From Streptomyces regalis (GTDB lineage Bacteria > Actinomycetota > Actinomycetes > Streptomycetales > Streptomycetaceae), in NCBI RefSeq assembly GCF_001509475.1, contig NZ_LLZG01000393.1, positions 1 to 44,950 of the forward strand: a DNA stretch of 44,950 nucleotides. Reading direction: 5' to 3'. Positions 14,332-23,008 of the stretch are shown here, piece after piece (position 1 is the first letter of the stretch; the number at the start of each line of letters is the position of its first letter). The position numbers and the translations under genes are program-made. Under the pieces are notes generated by a model. That model did not search any database and was not told the origin of the DNA. It saw only the letters and a list, made by a program, of their open reading frames with translations.

Positions 14332-14802
14332 ATGACCGTCACTGAGCAGCGCCGGGGCCGGAAGATCATGATGACGCCCGGTGAGCTGGACGAGTTCCTC
14401 ACCAGCCAGCGCACCTGCCGGGTCGCCACGGTGTCCGCCGACGGCTTCCCGCATGTCAGCGCCCTGTGGTTCGCCTGGGACGGCACCTCGCTGTGGCTGT
14501 ACTCGGTCGTCCGCAGCAAGCGGTGGGCCGAAATGCGCCGCGATCCGCGGGTCGCCGTCGTGATCGACACGGGTGAGGAGTACGAGCAGCTGCGCGGCGT
14601 CGAGCTGTCCGGCACCGTCGAGTTCGTGGGCGAGAGCCCTCGCGTCGGCGAGCTGCGCGCCGAACTCGACGTGCCCGAGACGCTGTTCGCGCGCAAGAAC
14701 TTCGGCCTCGACGAGATGCCGCACGACGGCCGGCACGCGTGGGTGCGGCTGACGCCAGCGAAGATCGTGTCCTGGGACTTCAGGAAACTGGGAGCGCTGT
14801 AG
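14332..14802 (+). CDS. Pyridoxamine 5'-phosphate oxidase-fold flavin/F420-binding protein (156 aa)
   Basis: ATG 14332 follows GAGGGGG. The split-barrel fold is shown by MTPGELDEFLTSQRTCRVAT, VSADGFPHVSALWFAWDG, LWLYSVVRSKRW and DPRVAVVIDTGEEYEQLRGV. The family binds FMN or deazaflavin F420 and usually reduces or oxidises small substrates; substrate cannot be predicted here. Length is normal for the short single-domain members. It is alone in its transcription unit, seven bases before the convergent LysR gene end. Confidence 0.88.
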   Translation: MTVTEQRRGRKIMMTPGELDEFLTSQRTCRVATVSADGFPHVSALWFAWDGTSLWLYSVVRSKRWAEMRRDPRVAVVIDTGEEYEQLRGVELSGTVEFVGESPRVGELRAELDVPETLFARKNFGLDEMPHDGRHAWVRLTPAKIVSWDFRKLGAL

Positions 14803-14808
14803 GCGGCC

Positions 14809-15711
14809 TCAGGAGACGTTCTCCCCCGCATCGCGCAGCGCCCGCACCGCCGCCCGGATCGACGGGCGGCGGTCGGCGTCGGCCCGCCAGACCACGTACA
14901 CATGGCGCCGCACCCGCTGCTGCAACGGCACCGTCACGACCCCCGCAGGCGTCGGATGACGCCCCAGCAACGGGACGATGCACACACCGAGACCGGCCGC
15001 GACCAGCGCGAGCTGGGTGTGCGTCTCGGGGGCGCGGTGGCCGAGAAGGGGCTCGATGCCCTTGGAGCGCAGCGTGAACATCAGCCACTCGTGACAGAAC
15101 TCGCCCTCCCCCCAAGTGATCCACTCGTCCTCGGCGAACTCGGCGAGATCCACCTCGTCCCGGTCGGCGAACCGGTGCCCTGCCGGCATCGCCACGTCGG
15201 CCGGATCGTCCAGGATGTGCGCCTTGACCAGGCCCTCGGGCAACGCCATCGGCTTGTTGTACCAGTCGAGCACGACCGCCAGGTCGAGGTCGCCGCGGAT
15301 CACTCCGGCGATGCCGCCCTCCGGCTCCAGCTCGCAACTGCGCACGCGCAGCGCGGGGTGCGCCGCGCGCAGGGCGGAGAGCGCGGACGGGAACAGTCCG
15401 CGTGCCGCGGTCGGGAACGCCGCCAGTCTCAGTTCGCCGACGACCTTTCCTCGCTGCGCCTCCAGGTCGGACTGGGCCAACTCGACCTGCGACAGGATGC
15501 GCGAGGCGTGCTCGGCGAGCAGCCGGCCCGCGTCGGTGAGCCGTACACCCCGGCCGTTCTTGGCGAGGAGCTGCTGGCCGACCTCCCGCTCCAGCTTGGA
15601 CATCTGCTGCGAGACGGCCGAGGTCGTGATGTGCAGCCCTTCGGCCGCGCCGCTGACCGAGCCGTGCCGGGCGAGGGCGTCGAGGGTGCGCAGGCGCTCC
15701 AGGTTCAACAT
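14809..15711 (-). CDS. LysR-family transcriptional regulator (300 aa)
   Basis: The N-terminus has the LysR winged helix-turn-helix (ARHGSVSGAAEGLHITTSAV, then SQQMSKLEREVG) and the linker helix. The effector domain follows with ELRLAAFPTAARGLFPSAL, GDLDLAVVLDW and LALVAAGLGVCIVPLL. Start ATG 15711 fits the conserved MLNLERLRTLDALARHG opening. It is divergent from the EamA exporter at 15786, which is the classical LysR arrangement, so it probably controls that exporter in response to the exported compound. Repeated TGCTACGAGAT sites lie between the two genes. Confidence 0.93.
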   Translation of the reverse strand: MLNLERLRTLDALARHGSVSGAAEGLHITTSAVSQQMSKLEREVGQQLLAKNGRGVRLTDAGRLLAEHASRILSQVELAQSDLEAQRGKVVGELRLAAFPTAARGLFPSALSALRAAHPALRVRSCELEPEGGIAGVIRGDLDLAVVLDWYNKPMALPEGLVKAHILDDPADVAMPAGHRFADRDEVDLAEFAEDEWITWGEGEFCHEWLMFTLRSKGIEPLLGHRAPETHTQLALVAAGLGVCIVPLLGRHPTPAGVVTVPLQQRVRRHVYVVWRADADRRPSIRAAVRALRDAGENVS

Positions 15712-15719
15712 ATAAGCAA

Positions 15720-15763
15720 TGCTACGAGATATCGCTTGCGAAATCTCGATTGTGCTACGAGAT
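15720..15763. promoter_or_regulatory. LysR-type operator candidates in the divergent promoter
   Basis: TGCTACGAGAT occurs at 15720-15730 and again at 15753-15763, 33 bp apart (about three turns). An inverted ATCTCG lies between them at 15743-15748, so GAGAT and ATCTC half-sites form a dyad. The whole region is only 74 bp. This is what a LysR protein controlling itself and the divergent exporter would need. The regulator-site link is inferred. Confidence 0.5.
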
Positions 15764-15785
15764 CGGCTGCAGCATCGTTGCTGCC

Positions 15786-16724
15786 ATGACCACCGTCACC
15801 GCCTCCCGCAACCCGGCCGAAGCCACCGCCCGCCCACTCCCCCGCGCCCGCCTCGACTGGCGTCTGCGCTTCGCCGCCCTCTCCCTGATCTGGGGCTTCA
15901 GCTTCCTGCTCATCAAGGTGGGCACCGATGGCTACGCCCCCTTCCAAGTCACGCTCGGGCGGCTGGTGTTCGGTACGGCGGTACTGGCGGCCGCGATGGC
16001 GGTGAAGCGGGAGCGGCTGCCGCGCGGGGCACGCACGTGGGGGCATCTGACGGTCGCCGCGTTCCTGCTCAACGCGCTGCCGTTCTCGTTGTTCGCGTAC
16101 TCCGAGCTGACGATCCCGTCCACGCTCGCGGGAATCTGCAACGCGACCTCACCGCTGTGGGGCATGGCCCTGTCCCTGGTGGCACTCTCGGAGGACCGGC
16201 CCACGCGGGTCAGAGTCGCGGGGCTCGGTATCGGCTTCCTCGGAGTGCTGACGGTGCTCGGGGCCTGGCAGGGCTTTGCCGGGCTGGATGCGAGGGGGAC
16301 GGCGATGGCGTTGCTGGCCTCGCTGAGCTACCCGATCGGCTGGATCTACGTCCGTCGCACGCTGGCCGGATCCAGTCACTCGCATCTGTCGCTGACCGGG
16401 GCGCAGTTGTTGTTGGCCACGGTTCAACTGGCCGTTGTGACACCGGCGTTCACCTCTGTGCCGACGCGGCTGTCGCTTCTTCCCTTGCTGGCGATCGTGG
16501 CGTTGGGCGCCCTCGGTACTGGGCTCGCGGTTCTGATTCAGTACGGGCTGGTCGCTGAGGTCGGGCCGACCACGGCTCAGATGGTCACGTACTTCATTCC
16601 GGTCATTGCGACGGCTGCGGGTGTCGCTGTCCTCGGGGAGTCGCTTCGCTGGACCACGCCGGTGGGTGCGGTGATCGTTCTTGTGGGGGCGGCGCTTACT
16701 CAGGTGAAGCGGGGCGCCCAATAG
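15786..16724 (+). CDS. EamA/DMT-family transporter (312 aa)
   Basis: The start is placed at ATG 15786 (MTTVTASRNP); no good ribosome binding site is seen, and an upstream ATG at 15750 is in frame. The protein shows ten membrane helices in two EamA repeats, starting with LRFAALSLIWGFSFLLIKVG and, in the second half, MALLASLSYPIGWIYVRR, ending LRWTTPVGAVIVLVGAAL. DMT proteins of this type usually export amino acids or other metabolites. The adjacent divergent LysR gene supports a regulated exporter. Substrate is unknown. Confidence 0.9.
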   Translation: MTTVTASRNPAEATARPLPRARLDWRLRFAALSLIWGFSFLLIKVGTDGYAPFQVTLGRLVFGTAVLAAAMAVKRERLPRGARTWGHLTVAAFLLNALPFSLFAYSELTIPSTLAGICNATSPLWGMALSLVALSEDRPTRVRVAGLGIGFLGVLTVLGAWQGFAGLDARGTAMALLASLSYPIGWIYVRRTLAGSSHSHLSLTGAQLLLATVQLAVVTPAFTSVPTRLSLLPLLAIVALGALGTGLAVLIQYGLVAEVGPTTAQMVTYFIPVIATAAGVAVLGESLRWTTPVGAVIVLVGAALTQVKRGAQ

Positions 16725-16748
16725 GACGGTTGGCTGCACCCACCCTGT

Positions 16749-18080
16749 CTAGACGTAGCCCCTTGCCGGTGCTGGGCCCACCGCCGCCGCCACCGCCTCT
16801 GCCAGCGGGGCGATCTCGTCCGTCGCGAGGGTCGCTACGGTGATCCGGATCCCTGGTGGCGCGCTCATACGGAAGCGCGCGCCAGGCGCGACGGCCCAGC
16901 CGGCGTGCAGCAGCCGGGCCACGGCCCCCGTCTCGTCGGGCACCGGAATCCATACGTTCAGCCCGCTGCGTCCGTGCGCCGCGATCCCCCGCTCCGCCAG
17001 CGCGGCGATCAGCGCGTCTCGGCGACCGGCGTACGCCGCCGCTACCGCCTTCGGGTCGACCGCGCCCTCGGCCCACAGCCGGACCAGGGCTCGCTGGCCG
17101 ATGCGGCTGACCCAGCCGGGGCCGAGGCGCTGGCGGCCGCGGACCCGGTCGACGGTGACGGCGTCGCCGGTGAACACGGCGAGCCGCAGGTCGGGGCCGT
17201 AGGCCTTGGCGGCCGAGCGGACGAACGCCCAGCTGCGGGGGGTGCCGGCCAGGGCGTGCAGGGGCAGGTCGACGATGCCGTGGCCATGGTCGTCCTCGAT
17301 GAGCAGGACGTCCGGGTGGTCCTTCAGCACCGATCGGATGGCACGCGCGCGTGCGGCGCTCACGACCGCACCCGTCGGATTCTGCGCCCGGCAGGTGACG
17401 ATCAGGGCGCGCGCCCCCGCTTCCAGGGCCCGGCGCACGTCGGCCGGGAGCGGACCCTCGTCGTCCACGCCGACCGGAGCCGTCCGCAGCCCGACGGCCG
17501 GGACGAGGTCGAGCAGGCTGCCCCATCCGGGATCCTCGACGGCGACGGCGTCGCCGGGCTTGAGGTGGGCCGCGAGGACGCGCTCGATCATGTCGAGCGA
17601 GCCGGAGGTGACGGCGATCGGCCCGTCCGGAACGCCGTCGGCGTCGAACGCGGCCCGCGCGATACGCGCCAACTCCGGATCCACGGCCGCGTCCCCGTAC
17701 AGGACGGGCTCGCGGTCGTTCTGTTCGGCGGCCGCCGCGAACGCCTTGGCCAGGGGCGGCAGCAGCACCGGGTCCGGGTTGCCGCTCGCCACGTCCCGTA
17801 CGCCTTCCGGCACGTCCACCCGGATGGACTCGCGCCCGGTCGTGGCCGGCTTGGGCCGCACCCGGCTGCCCCGCCGCCCCGCCGTCTCGATGACCCCGCG
17901 CTCCCGCAGGATCCGGTAGGCAGCCGCGACGGTATTGGGATTCACACCCAGCTCGACCGCCAACTCCCGCATGGGGGAAAGGAGTTGGCCGGGCTCCAGC
18001 TCGCCGGCCCCCACCGCACGCTCGACGCTCGCCGCAATCTCTGCTGCGCGTCGCCCTTCGATCCGATATCCTCCTAGCAC
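16749..18080 (-). CDS. MocR-type GntR regulator with aminotransferase-like PLP domain (443 aa)
   Basis: Residues 1-75 form a GntR winged helix (LSPMRELAVELGVNPNTVAA, YRILRERGVIETAGRRGSRV). The rest is a fold-type I aminotransferase domain with PGWGSLLDL, RAQNPTGAVVSAARA, EDDHGHGIVDLPL and RSAAKAYGPDLRLAVFTGD, in which the Lys should bind pyridoxal phosphate. Such proteins sense PLP or PLP adducts. The start is a GTG at 18080; AGGAGG lies just inside the frame, so the mRNA may be leaderless. It is divergent from a pyridoxamine-oxidase-fold gene, hinting at control linked to vitamin B6 or flavin. Confidence 0.92.
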   Translation of the reverse strand: MLGGYRIEGRRAAEIAASVERAVGAGELEPGQLLSPMRELAVELGVNPNTVAAAYRILRERGVIETAGRRGSRVRPKPATTGRESIRVDVPEGVRDVASGNPDPVLLPPLAKAFAAAAEQNDREPVLYGDAAVDPELARIARAAFDADGVPDGPIAVTSGSLDMIERVLAAHLKPGDAVAVEDPGWGSLLDLVPAVGLRTAPVGVDDEGPLPADVRRALEAGARALIVTCRAQNPTGAVVSAARARAIRSVLKDHPDVLLIEDDHGHGIVDLPLHALAGTPRSWAFVRSAAKAYGPDLRLAVFTGDAVTVDRVRGRQRLGPGWVSRIGQRALVRLWAEGAVDPKAVAAAYAGRRDALIAALAERGIAAHGRSGLNVWIPVPDETGAVARLLHAGWAVAPGARFRMSAPPGIRITVATLATDEIAPLAEAVAAAVGPAPARGYV

Positions 18081-18091
18081 AAAACAGATTA

Positions 18092-18103
18092 TGCACTAGT
18101 GCA
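18092..18103. promoter_or_regulatory. TGCACTAGTGCA palindrome in the MocR/PPOX divergent promoter
   Basis: A perfect 12-bp palindrome lies 11 bp from the MocR start and 24 bp from the start at 18128. It is embedded in an AT-rich stretch that contains TATAGA, a plausible -10 for the forward gene, immediately to its right. A MocR protein bound here would block both promoters. Confidence 0.5.
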
Positions 18104-18127
18104 ATATAGAACGCAAGGGAGACCGTC

Positions 18128-18811
18128 ATGCAGGGGACCAAGGAGCCGACGTCGCCGCCCACCGCCTACACGCCGTCCGACCGCACCGTCCCCACGCGCT
18201 CCCCGGACCGGGCGTCGTACGACAAGGAACTGGTGCACGCGGTACTCGACGAGGCCTACGTCTGTCATCTCGGCTTCGTGCGTGACGGCGCGCCGGTCGT
18301 GCTGCCCACGCTGTTCGGCCGGATCGGCGAGACGCTCTACGTCCACGGCTCGACGGGCTCGCGTCCGCTGCGGATGACCGGCCAGGCCGACCCGGGGCTG
18401 CCGGTGTGTCTGACGGTCACGCATGTCGACGCGCTGATCCTGGCGCGCTCCGCCTTCCACCACTCGATCAACTACCGGTCGGTGGTGGTGCACGGCCTCG
18501 CGTACGACGTGACGGACCCCGAGGAGAAGCGGGTCGCGCTCGATGCCCTGGTCGACCATGTGGTGCCGGGCCGCTCGGCCGACTCCCGCCCCGCCAACAA
18601 GAAGGAGCTGGCCGCCACCGCCGTGATCCGCCTCGACCTGAACGAGGTCTCCGCCAAGCTCCGCACCGGCGGCGTGAACGACGAGCCCGAGGACCTCGCC
18701 CTGCCCCACTGGGCCGGCGTCGTCCCGCTGCGCAAGGGCTACGACGCGCCCGTCGGCGACCCCGGCCTGGCCCCCGGCACCGAGCTCCCCGACTACCTCG
18801 GATCCCTGTGA
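18128..18811 (+). CDS. Pyridoxamine 5'-phosphate oxidase family protein (227 aa)
   Basis: ATG 18128 follows AAGGGAGA. After a Pro/Thr-rich N-terminus (1-30) the protein shows the flavin-binding split barrel: ELVHAVLDEAYVCHLGFVRD, APVVLPTLFGRIGETLYVHG, STGSRPLRM, and CLTVTHVDALILARSAFHHS followed by INYRSVVVHG. This is the FMN-flavoprotein subgroup often divergent from MocR regulators. The C-terminus includes ALPHWAGVVPLRKGYDAP. The stop overlaps the next start by one base (TGATG), so the two are translationally coupled. Confidence 0.9.
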   Translation: MQGTKEPTSPPTAYTPSDRTVPTRSPDRASYDKELVHAVLDEAYVCHLGFVRDGAPVVLPTLFGRIGETLYVHGSTGSRPLRMTGQADPGLPVCLTVTHVDALILARSAFHHSINYRSVVVHGLAYDVTDPEEKRVALDALVDHVVPGRSADSRPANKKELAATAVIRLDLNEVSAKLRTGGVNDEPEDLALPHWAGVVPLRKGYDAPVGDPGLAPGTELPDYLGSL

Positions 18812-19443
18812 TGCTCATCCACCCGTGGGACGGGCCCCGCGAAGACGCGGAGTGGCAGCGGTGGCTGGACGTGCACGACTTCGGGCAGCTCGTCGTCAAC
18901 GGGCTGGACGGCGAGCCGCCGCATGTCCAGCCGCTGCACTTCGCGTACGACGCCGAGCGCGGTGAGGCCGTCACGCATCTGGCCCGCCCCCATCCGATGT
19001 GGCCGGCGCTGCTGGCGAACCCCGAGGTCGTCCTGAGCGTGGTCGACGACTACGTGTACGTGCCCGGACCCTGGCAGGCGGCGCCGGAGCAACCGCCCGA
19101 GCACGGCGTGCCGACCAGCTTCTACGCGGCGGTCCAACTCCGGTGCCGGGCCCTTGTCGTGGACGACCCGGCTGAGAAGGCCGAGCTGCTCGACCGCCAG
19201 GTCGGTCACTTCCAGCCGGAGGGTGGCTCGGCGGAGGTGGCGGTCGGTGAAGCGCCGTACGGCAGGCTGCTGTCCGGCATCCGCGGGTTGCGGCTCGAAG
19301 TGACCGGCGTGCGTGCGAAGTTCAAGTTCGGGGGCAGCCGGTCGGACGAGGTTCAGGAGCGGATCGCGGGGAAGCTGGCGGGGCGGACGGGTCCGCGTGA
19401 CGCGGCGGCGCGCGAGCACATGCTGCGCCGCCGCCCGGCCTGA
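18811..19443 (+). CDS. FMN-binding PaiB-type protein (210 aa)
   Basis: The start ATG 18811 shares its A with the preceding TGA. The protein has the PaiB-like arrangement: MLIHPWDG opening, FGQLVVNGLDGEPPHVQPLH, LARPHPMWPALLANPEVVLS, VDDYVYVPGPW, VPTSFYAAVQLRCRALVV, and the C-terminal LRLEVTGVRAKFKFGGSRSD. PaiB-family proteins were named as negative regulators in Bacillus but are flavin-binding split barrels. Together with the upstream PPOX gene it forms a two-gene flavoprotein operon probably under MocR control. Confidence 0.88.
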   Translation: MLIHPWDGPREDAEWQRWLDVHDFGQLVVNGLDGEPPHVQPLHFAYDAERGEAVTHLARPHPMWPALLANPEVVLSVVDDYVYVPGPWQAAPEQPPEHGVPTSFYAAVQLRCRALVVDDPAEKAELLDRQVGHFQPEGGSAEVAVGEAPYGRLLSGIRGLRLEVTGVRAKFKFGGSRSDEVQERIAGKLAGRTGPRDAAAREHMLRRRPA

Positions 19444-19461
19444 CGGCGGAGGCTGTGGCGA

Positions 19462-19494
19462 AGGGGCCCCTCACCCGTGCGGTGCGGGGCCCCT
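19462..19494. terminator. GC-rich hairpin between convergent genes
   Basis: AGGGGCCCC (19462-19470) and GGGGCCCCT (19486-19494) form a perfect 9-bp stem with a 15-nt loop. It lies between the PaiB-type gene and the convergent EamA gene, and can serve both. Confidence 0.6.
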
Positions 19495-19499
19495 CGGCG

Positions 19500-20474
19500 T
19501 CACGCCGGCATCGGATCCCGCTCCTGCTCCCGTTCCCGCCGCGCCCCGCGCGTCTCCGCCACCGCGAGACCCGCGACCGACCCGAGCATCAGCAGGGTGC
19601 CGGCGAGGGTCGGCGCCGTCAGGTGTTCGCCGAGCAGGACGACGGCGAGCACCGCCGCGCTGACCGGCTCGAGCAGCATGATCACGGACACCGTGGCCGA
19701 CCGTACGGCTACCGCGCCCGCGAAGTAGAGGGCGTAGGCGAGAGCCGTGGGCACGGCCGCGATGTACGCCAGCAGCCAGCCGAGCCGGACGAGGTCGGCC
19801 GTGTGCGGCAGGAGCCCCTCGGTGAGGGCGAGCGGCAGCAGGCACAGGCTGGTGACTGCGAAAGCCCAGACGGTCGTACCGGCGGCGTCGGTCCCGCCGT
19901 CACGGCCCCACTTGCGGGTCAGGAGGGTCATCACGGAGTACCCGGCCGCGGACACCAGCGCGAGGAACACGCCCCACGGCCGTACGGTCGCGCCCTCGCC
20001 GCCCAGCGCGAGCACGGCGAGCCCGGTGAGCGCACCGGCCACCGCCACGACACCCCCACGGCCGAGCCGCTCCCCCAGGGTCAGCCGGGCGCCGAGCGCG
20101 ATGAACACGGGCCCGGCGCCGAGAGTGACGACGGTGCCCACGGCGAGCCCGGTGGCCTCGACGGCCGCGAAGTAGGCCGTCTGGAACACCGCGAGCCCGA
20201 CACCCGTGACCCCGGCCCGCAGCGCCTTGCGGCCGAGGGGTTGGGATACGGCGGCGGTCAGCTGTACGGCCCTGGCACGCGGACGCAGCAGGCGGACGGC
20301 GAGGAGCAGCACGAAGCCGGCCGCGCAGCGCCAGAAGGACAGGGCGATCGGCCCCATGTCACTGGTCCGGTAGACCAGGGAGGCGGCCGCGCCGGCGGTG
20401 CCCCAGGCGGCACCGGCAACGATCAGATAGAGGAGGCCTCGCCCGATGGGCAGGCCGGAGTCGGTGTTCGACAC
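19500..20474 (-). CDS. EamA/DMT-family transporter (324 aa)
   Basis: A GTG at 20474 has GGAG about 9 nt upstream. Two EamA repeats are visible: [60 protein letters not shown], and in the second half [58 protein letters not shown]. The Arg/Glu-rich C-terminal tail ([12 protein letters not shown]) is cytoplasmic. It is a probable metabolite exporter of unknown substrate. It is followed on the same strand, upstream, by a second EamA gene 210 bp away, so the two may be separate units. The 20475-20684 gap shows no gene. Confidence 0.9.
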   Translation of the reverse strand: MSNTDSGLPIGRGLLYLIVAGAAWGTAGAAASLVYRTSDMGPIALSFWRCAAGFVLLLAVRLLRPRARAVQLTAAVSQPLGRKALRAGVTGVGLAVFQTAYFAAVEATGLAVGTVVTLGAGPVFIALGARLTLGERLGRGGVVAVAGALTGLAVLALGGEGATVRPWGVFLALVSAAGYSVMTLLTRKWGRDGGTDAAGTTVWAFAVTSLCLLPLALTEGLLPHTADLVRLGWLLAYIAAVPTALAYALYFAGAVAVRSATVSVIMLLEPVSAAVLAVVLLGEHLTAPTLAGTLLMLGSVAGLAVAETRGARREREQERDPMPA

Positions 20475-20684
20475 GAGTTGTTCTCCGCAGATGCGCGAGT
20501 GCGCGGAAGTTCGGGAGGGAGCCCCGGGTCAGCGGGGTCCGTGGACTTCTTCTGCGGGCAGCACCGTTCCGCCCGGCGATGCGCGGGGTTCAGTTCCCGT
20601 CAGGCATCGGGGCGCGGCTTCCGGAGGGCCCGCCTCAGGCGGCCGGAGGCGGAAGAACGAGTGTCGAAGGCATGGTCACGGAGC

Positions 20685-21677
20685 TTAAGCGACGTTTCCG
20701 CGGGCGGACAATTCTCTTTCCGGACCGCCGCTCGCCACCGGCTCGTCGGGGCTCTTGGCGGGCGCGGACGACTGCGCGATGAACGCGCCGGCCAGGACGA
20801 CCGCGCCGCCGACGATCTGCGGGGCGGAGAGGTGCTCGCCGAGCAGGACCCAGGCGAGGACGGTCGCGATGACCGCTTCCAGGCACGCCACCACGCCGGC
20901 GACCTGCGGCGAGAGCCGTCGTACGGAGAGCACGCCGGTGACGTAGGCGACGACCGTGGCGATCAGCACGATCCAGGCCAGCAGCACAGCGGCCGCGACC
21001 GGGGTGCCGTTCATGTCGGCGGTGTCCGCGAGGACCGACCAGTCCATGTTCCACGGGCGGGCGACGACGGTCAGGACGGCGGCGCCGACGAGCAGGCCGT
21101 ACGCGATGACTCCGAGCGGGTCGGGCGCCGCCTCGCCGGAGTCGCTGCCCTGGTCGGACAGGACGAAGTAGCCGACCTGGCAGCATGCCGCCCCGAGCGC
21201 GAGGAGCAGGCCGAGGGCGTCGAAGCTCAGGCCCGACCAGACCTCGACGACGCAGGCCAGGCCACCGACCGCGAGGACCACGCCGAGCGCGGCGGCGCGC
21301 GTCACCGGCCGCCGCTGTACGAACCGCACCCAGCCGAGGACGAGGGCGGGGGCGAGGTACTCGACGAGCAGCGCGACCCCGACCGGTATGCGGGAGATCG
21401 AGGCGAAGTAGAAGGCCTGCACACCGGCCACGCCGAGCAGGCCGAACCCGGCGAGCAGCGCGGGACGGCTGCGCAGCAGCGCTCGGTGACGCACGGCGAG
21501 CGGCAGCATCACCAAGGCGGCGCCGGCCACGCGCAGCCACACCACATGGAGCGGATCGAGTCCCGCCTCGATCAGCGGCTTGGCCGCGACACCGGATCCC
21601 CCGAAGACGACCGCGGACCCGATCGCCAGACCGAGCCCGACACCCTTGCCGCGGCCGACCTGACTGCTCTCAGACAT
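20685..21677 (-). CDS. EamA/DMT-family transporter (330 aa)
   Basis: The start is placed at ATG 21677 (MSESSQVGRGKGVG); no convincing ribosome binding site precedes it. Ten hydrophobic segments in two EamA repeats are evident: LGLAIGSAVVFGGSGVAAKP, AFYFASISRIPVGVALLVEY, LAPALVLGWVRFVQRR, LACVVEVWSGLSF, and in the second half VVACLEAVIATVLAWVLLGE. The RIPVGVALLVEYLAP segment is typical of the subgroup that includes threonine/homoserine exporters. It is the third DMT transporter within 6 kb and diverges in sequence from the other two. Confidence 0.9.
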   Translation of the reverse strand: MSESSQVGRGKGVGLGLAIGSAVVFGGSGVAAKPLIEAGLDPLHVVWLRVAGAALVMLPLAVRHRALLRSRPALLAGFGLLGVAGVQAFYFASISRIPVGVALLVEYLAPALVLGWVRFVQRRPVTRAAALGVVLAVGGLACVVEVWSGLSFDALGLLLALGAACCQVGYFVLSDQGSDSGEAAPDPLGVIAYGLLVGAAVLTVVARPWNMDWSVLADTADMNGTPVAAAVLLAWIVLIATVVAYVTGVLSVRRLSPQVAGVVACLEAVIATVLAWVLLGEHLSAPQIVGGAVVLAGAFIAQSSAPAKSPDEPVASGGPERELSARGNVA

Positions 21678-21909
21678 ATGCACGGGCACATGATGACAGG
21701 CGATGACATGAGCGTCATCCCCAATGACACCTGTCTCGCTGAGTGGACCGGGGTGCCGGCGATCGGTGGCTGCCGGGAAGCGTCGGGACGCCGGGTGACC
21801 CGGCAGCGCTGGTCCAGCCGCGCGGAAGCCGGTGCACCGGGCAGCGGAGGTCCTGCCGGCGGAGTGGGCGCACCGGACAGCGAGGGTCCAGCGCGGCGGG
21901 GCCGTCGGG

Positions 21910-22470
21910 TCAGCGGGTGGCTTCGCCCTCGGCGGCGTATTCGTCCCACCGTTCGCCCATGCCACCGCGAACCGCGTCCGCGTCGATGCCGGCGCGGGCG
22001 AGCACCTCCACGGCGCGGGCCTGCGGGTCGGCCACGATCGCAGCGAGCAGGTCGGTGCCGCGGGCCTGTGGGTCGCCGCGCCGGGCGGCGCGGCGGCAGG
22101 CGTGCTCCATGGCGCTCGCCGCCAGCGGGGAGAAGCCCTCGCCGTCCAGCACCACGGGGACGGCGCCGGAGTCCTCGACAGTGCCCTGCCAGCGCAGGCC
22201 GTAGCCGATGCTGCGCTGTACGAGGTAGCCGAGCAGGCGGGCGATCTGGGGTCCGTCGCCGAAGACGGCGTACACGTCCGGGTCGCGCTCCAGGAGTGAG
22301 TGCAGCAGATGAGCCGTGTCGATCTGCCGGTCCCCGTCCCTGACCGCCCGGCGGCGGGCACCGGAGATCACCGCTGCCAGCTCGTCGCTGAGCCTGGCAT
22401 CGTCCGCCGCGGCGTCCGGGCGCCGACAGTCCTGCTCCTGGGCCGACTGCCGGGAGATACGGGGTTGCAC
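21910..22470 (-). CDS. Clp N-terminal (Clp repeat) domain protein (186 aa)
   Basis: The protein has two Clp-N-like helical repeats: GDRQIDTAHLLHSLLERDPD with RLLGYLVQRSIGYGL, and LAASAMEHACRRAARRGDPQ with ARGTDLLAAIVADPQARAVE and VLARAGIDADAV. There is no AAA+ domain, so it is a stand-alone adaptor or peptide-binding protein rather than a ClpC chaperone. The start is uncertain. I chose GTG 22470 (VQPRISRQSAQEQD) with GGGGTAGGGG upstream; ATG 22506 is in frame. An EamA gene follows 232 bp downstream, and that gap holds nothing recognisable. Confidence 0.8.
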   Translation of the reverse strand: MQPRISRQSAQEQDCRRPDAAADDARLSDELAAVISGARRRAVRDGDRQIDTAHLLHSLLERDPDVYAVFGDGPQIARLLGYLVQRSIGYGLRWQGTVEDSGAVPVVLDGEGFSPLAASAMEHACRRAARRGDPQARGTDLLAAIVADPQARAVEVLARAGIDADAVRGGMGERWDEYAAEGEATR

Positions 22471-22638
22471 ATCCCCTACCCCATCAACCACTTCGAGCCA
22501 GGTCATCCCCGAGAGGAAGCATTTTTGCGTCCCACACAGAGTGGACTCCGCCTGCTGGAATCTCCTCCTTACGGATGAGATCACGCCGGACGCCCCCGAG
22601 GGGCGCGCGCCGCCTTGCCGTGCGCTCCGTACGCAACC

Positions 22639-22857
22639 ATGGCGCTCCGTCGCACGTCCCACAGGGACATGGAGCGCAGATGCTGGCTGGTGGCGCTGCC
22701 TGCCGTCGACGGCAGGCAGTACGTCTACCGGGTGTACGCGCCGGAGGACGCCCTGCTCGCCGACCTGTTCTGGGAGGCCTGGCACTGCCACGACGAGAGC
22801 GGGTTCCCACGCGCGTGGGATCTGTTCGACGCGGCGGTGATACGGCTGCTGGGCTGA
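22639..22857 (+). CDS. Small conserved hypothetical protein (72 aa)
   Basis: The frame reads MALRRTSHRDMERRCWLVAL, then PAVDGRQYVYRVYAPEDALL, ADLFWEAWHCHDESGFPRAW and DLFDAAVIRLLG. It is aromatic- and Cys-containing, soluble and well conserved-looking. ATG 22639 or 22669 could be the start; AGGGAC precedes the latter closely. It is divergent from the Clp-N protein gene. I do not recognise a function. Confidence 0.6.
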   Translation: MALRRTSHRDMERRCWLVALPAVDGRQYVYRVYAPEDALLADLFWEAWHCHDESGFPRAWDLFDAAVIRLLG

Positions 22858-23008
22858 GCCGGCGGACCGGGCCGGAACTCGGTCGGCGGACAGGTCCGGT
22901 CGGCCCCGCCGACGTCTCCACATTTTCTGACGGTTCATCAGTATTGAATGTTCCGCGCCCCACGGCTACGTTCCGCGACACCGTAGCCCGAGACGAAGGG
23001 GTGGTCGC

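Noticed and set aside
19455..22343. Forward open frame of 962 codons
   Set aside because: Antisense shadow of two EamA genes and the Clp-N gene; Gly/Asp/Arg-rich with no domain.
22804..22821. TCCCACGCGCGTGGGA palindrome
   Set aside because: Lies within the coding sequence of the 72-aa protein and is explained by codon choice; no regulatory context.
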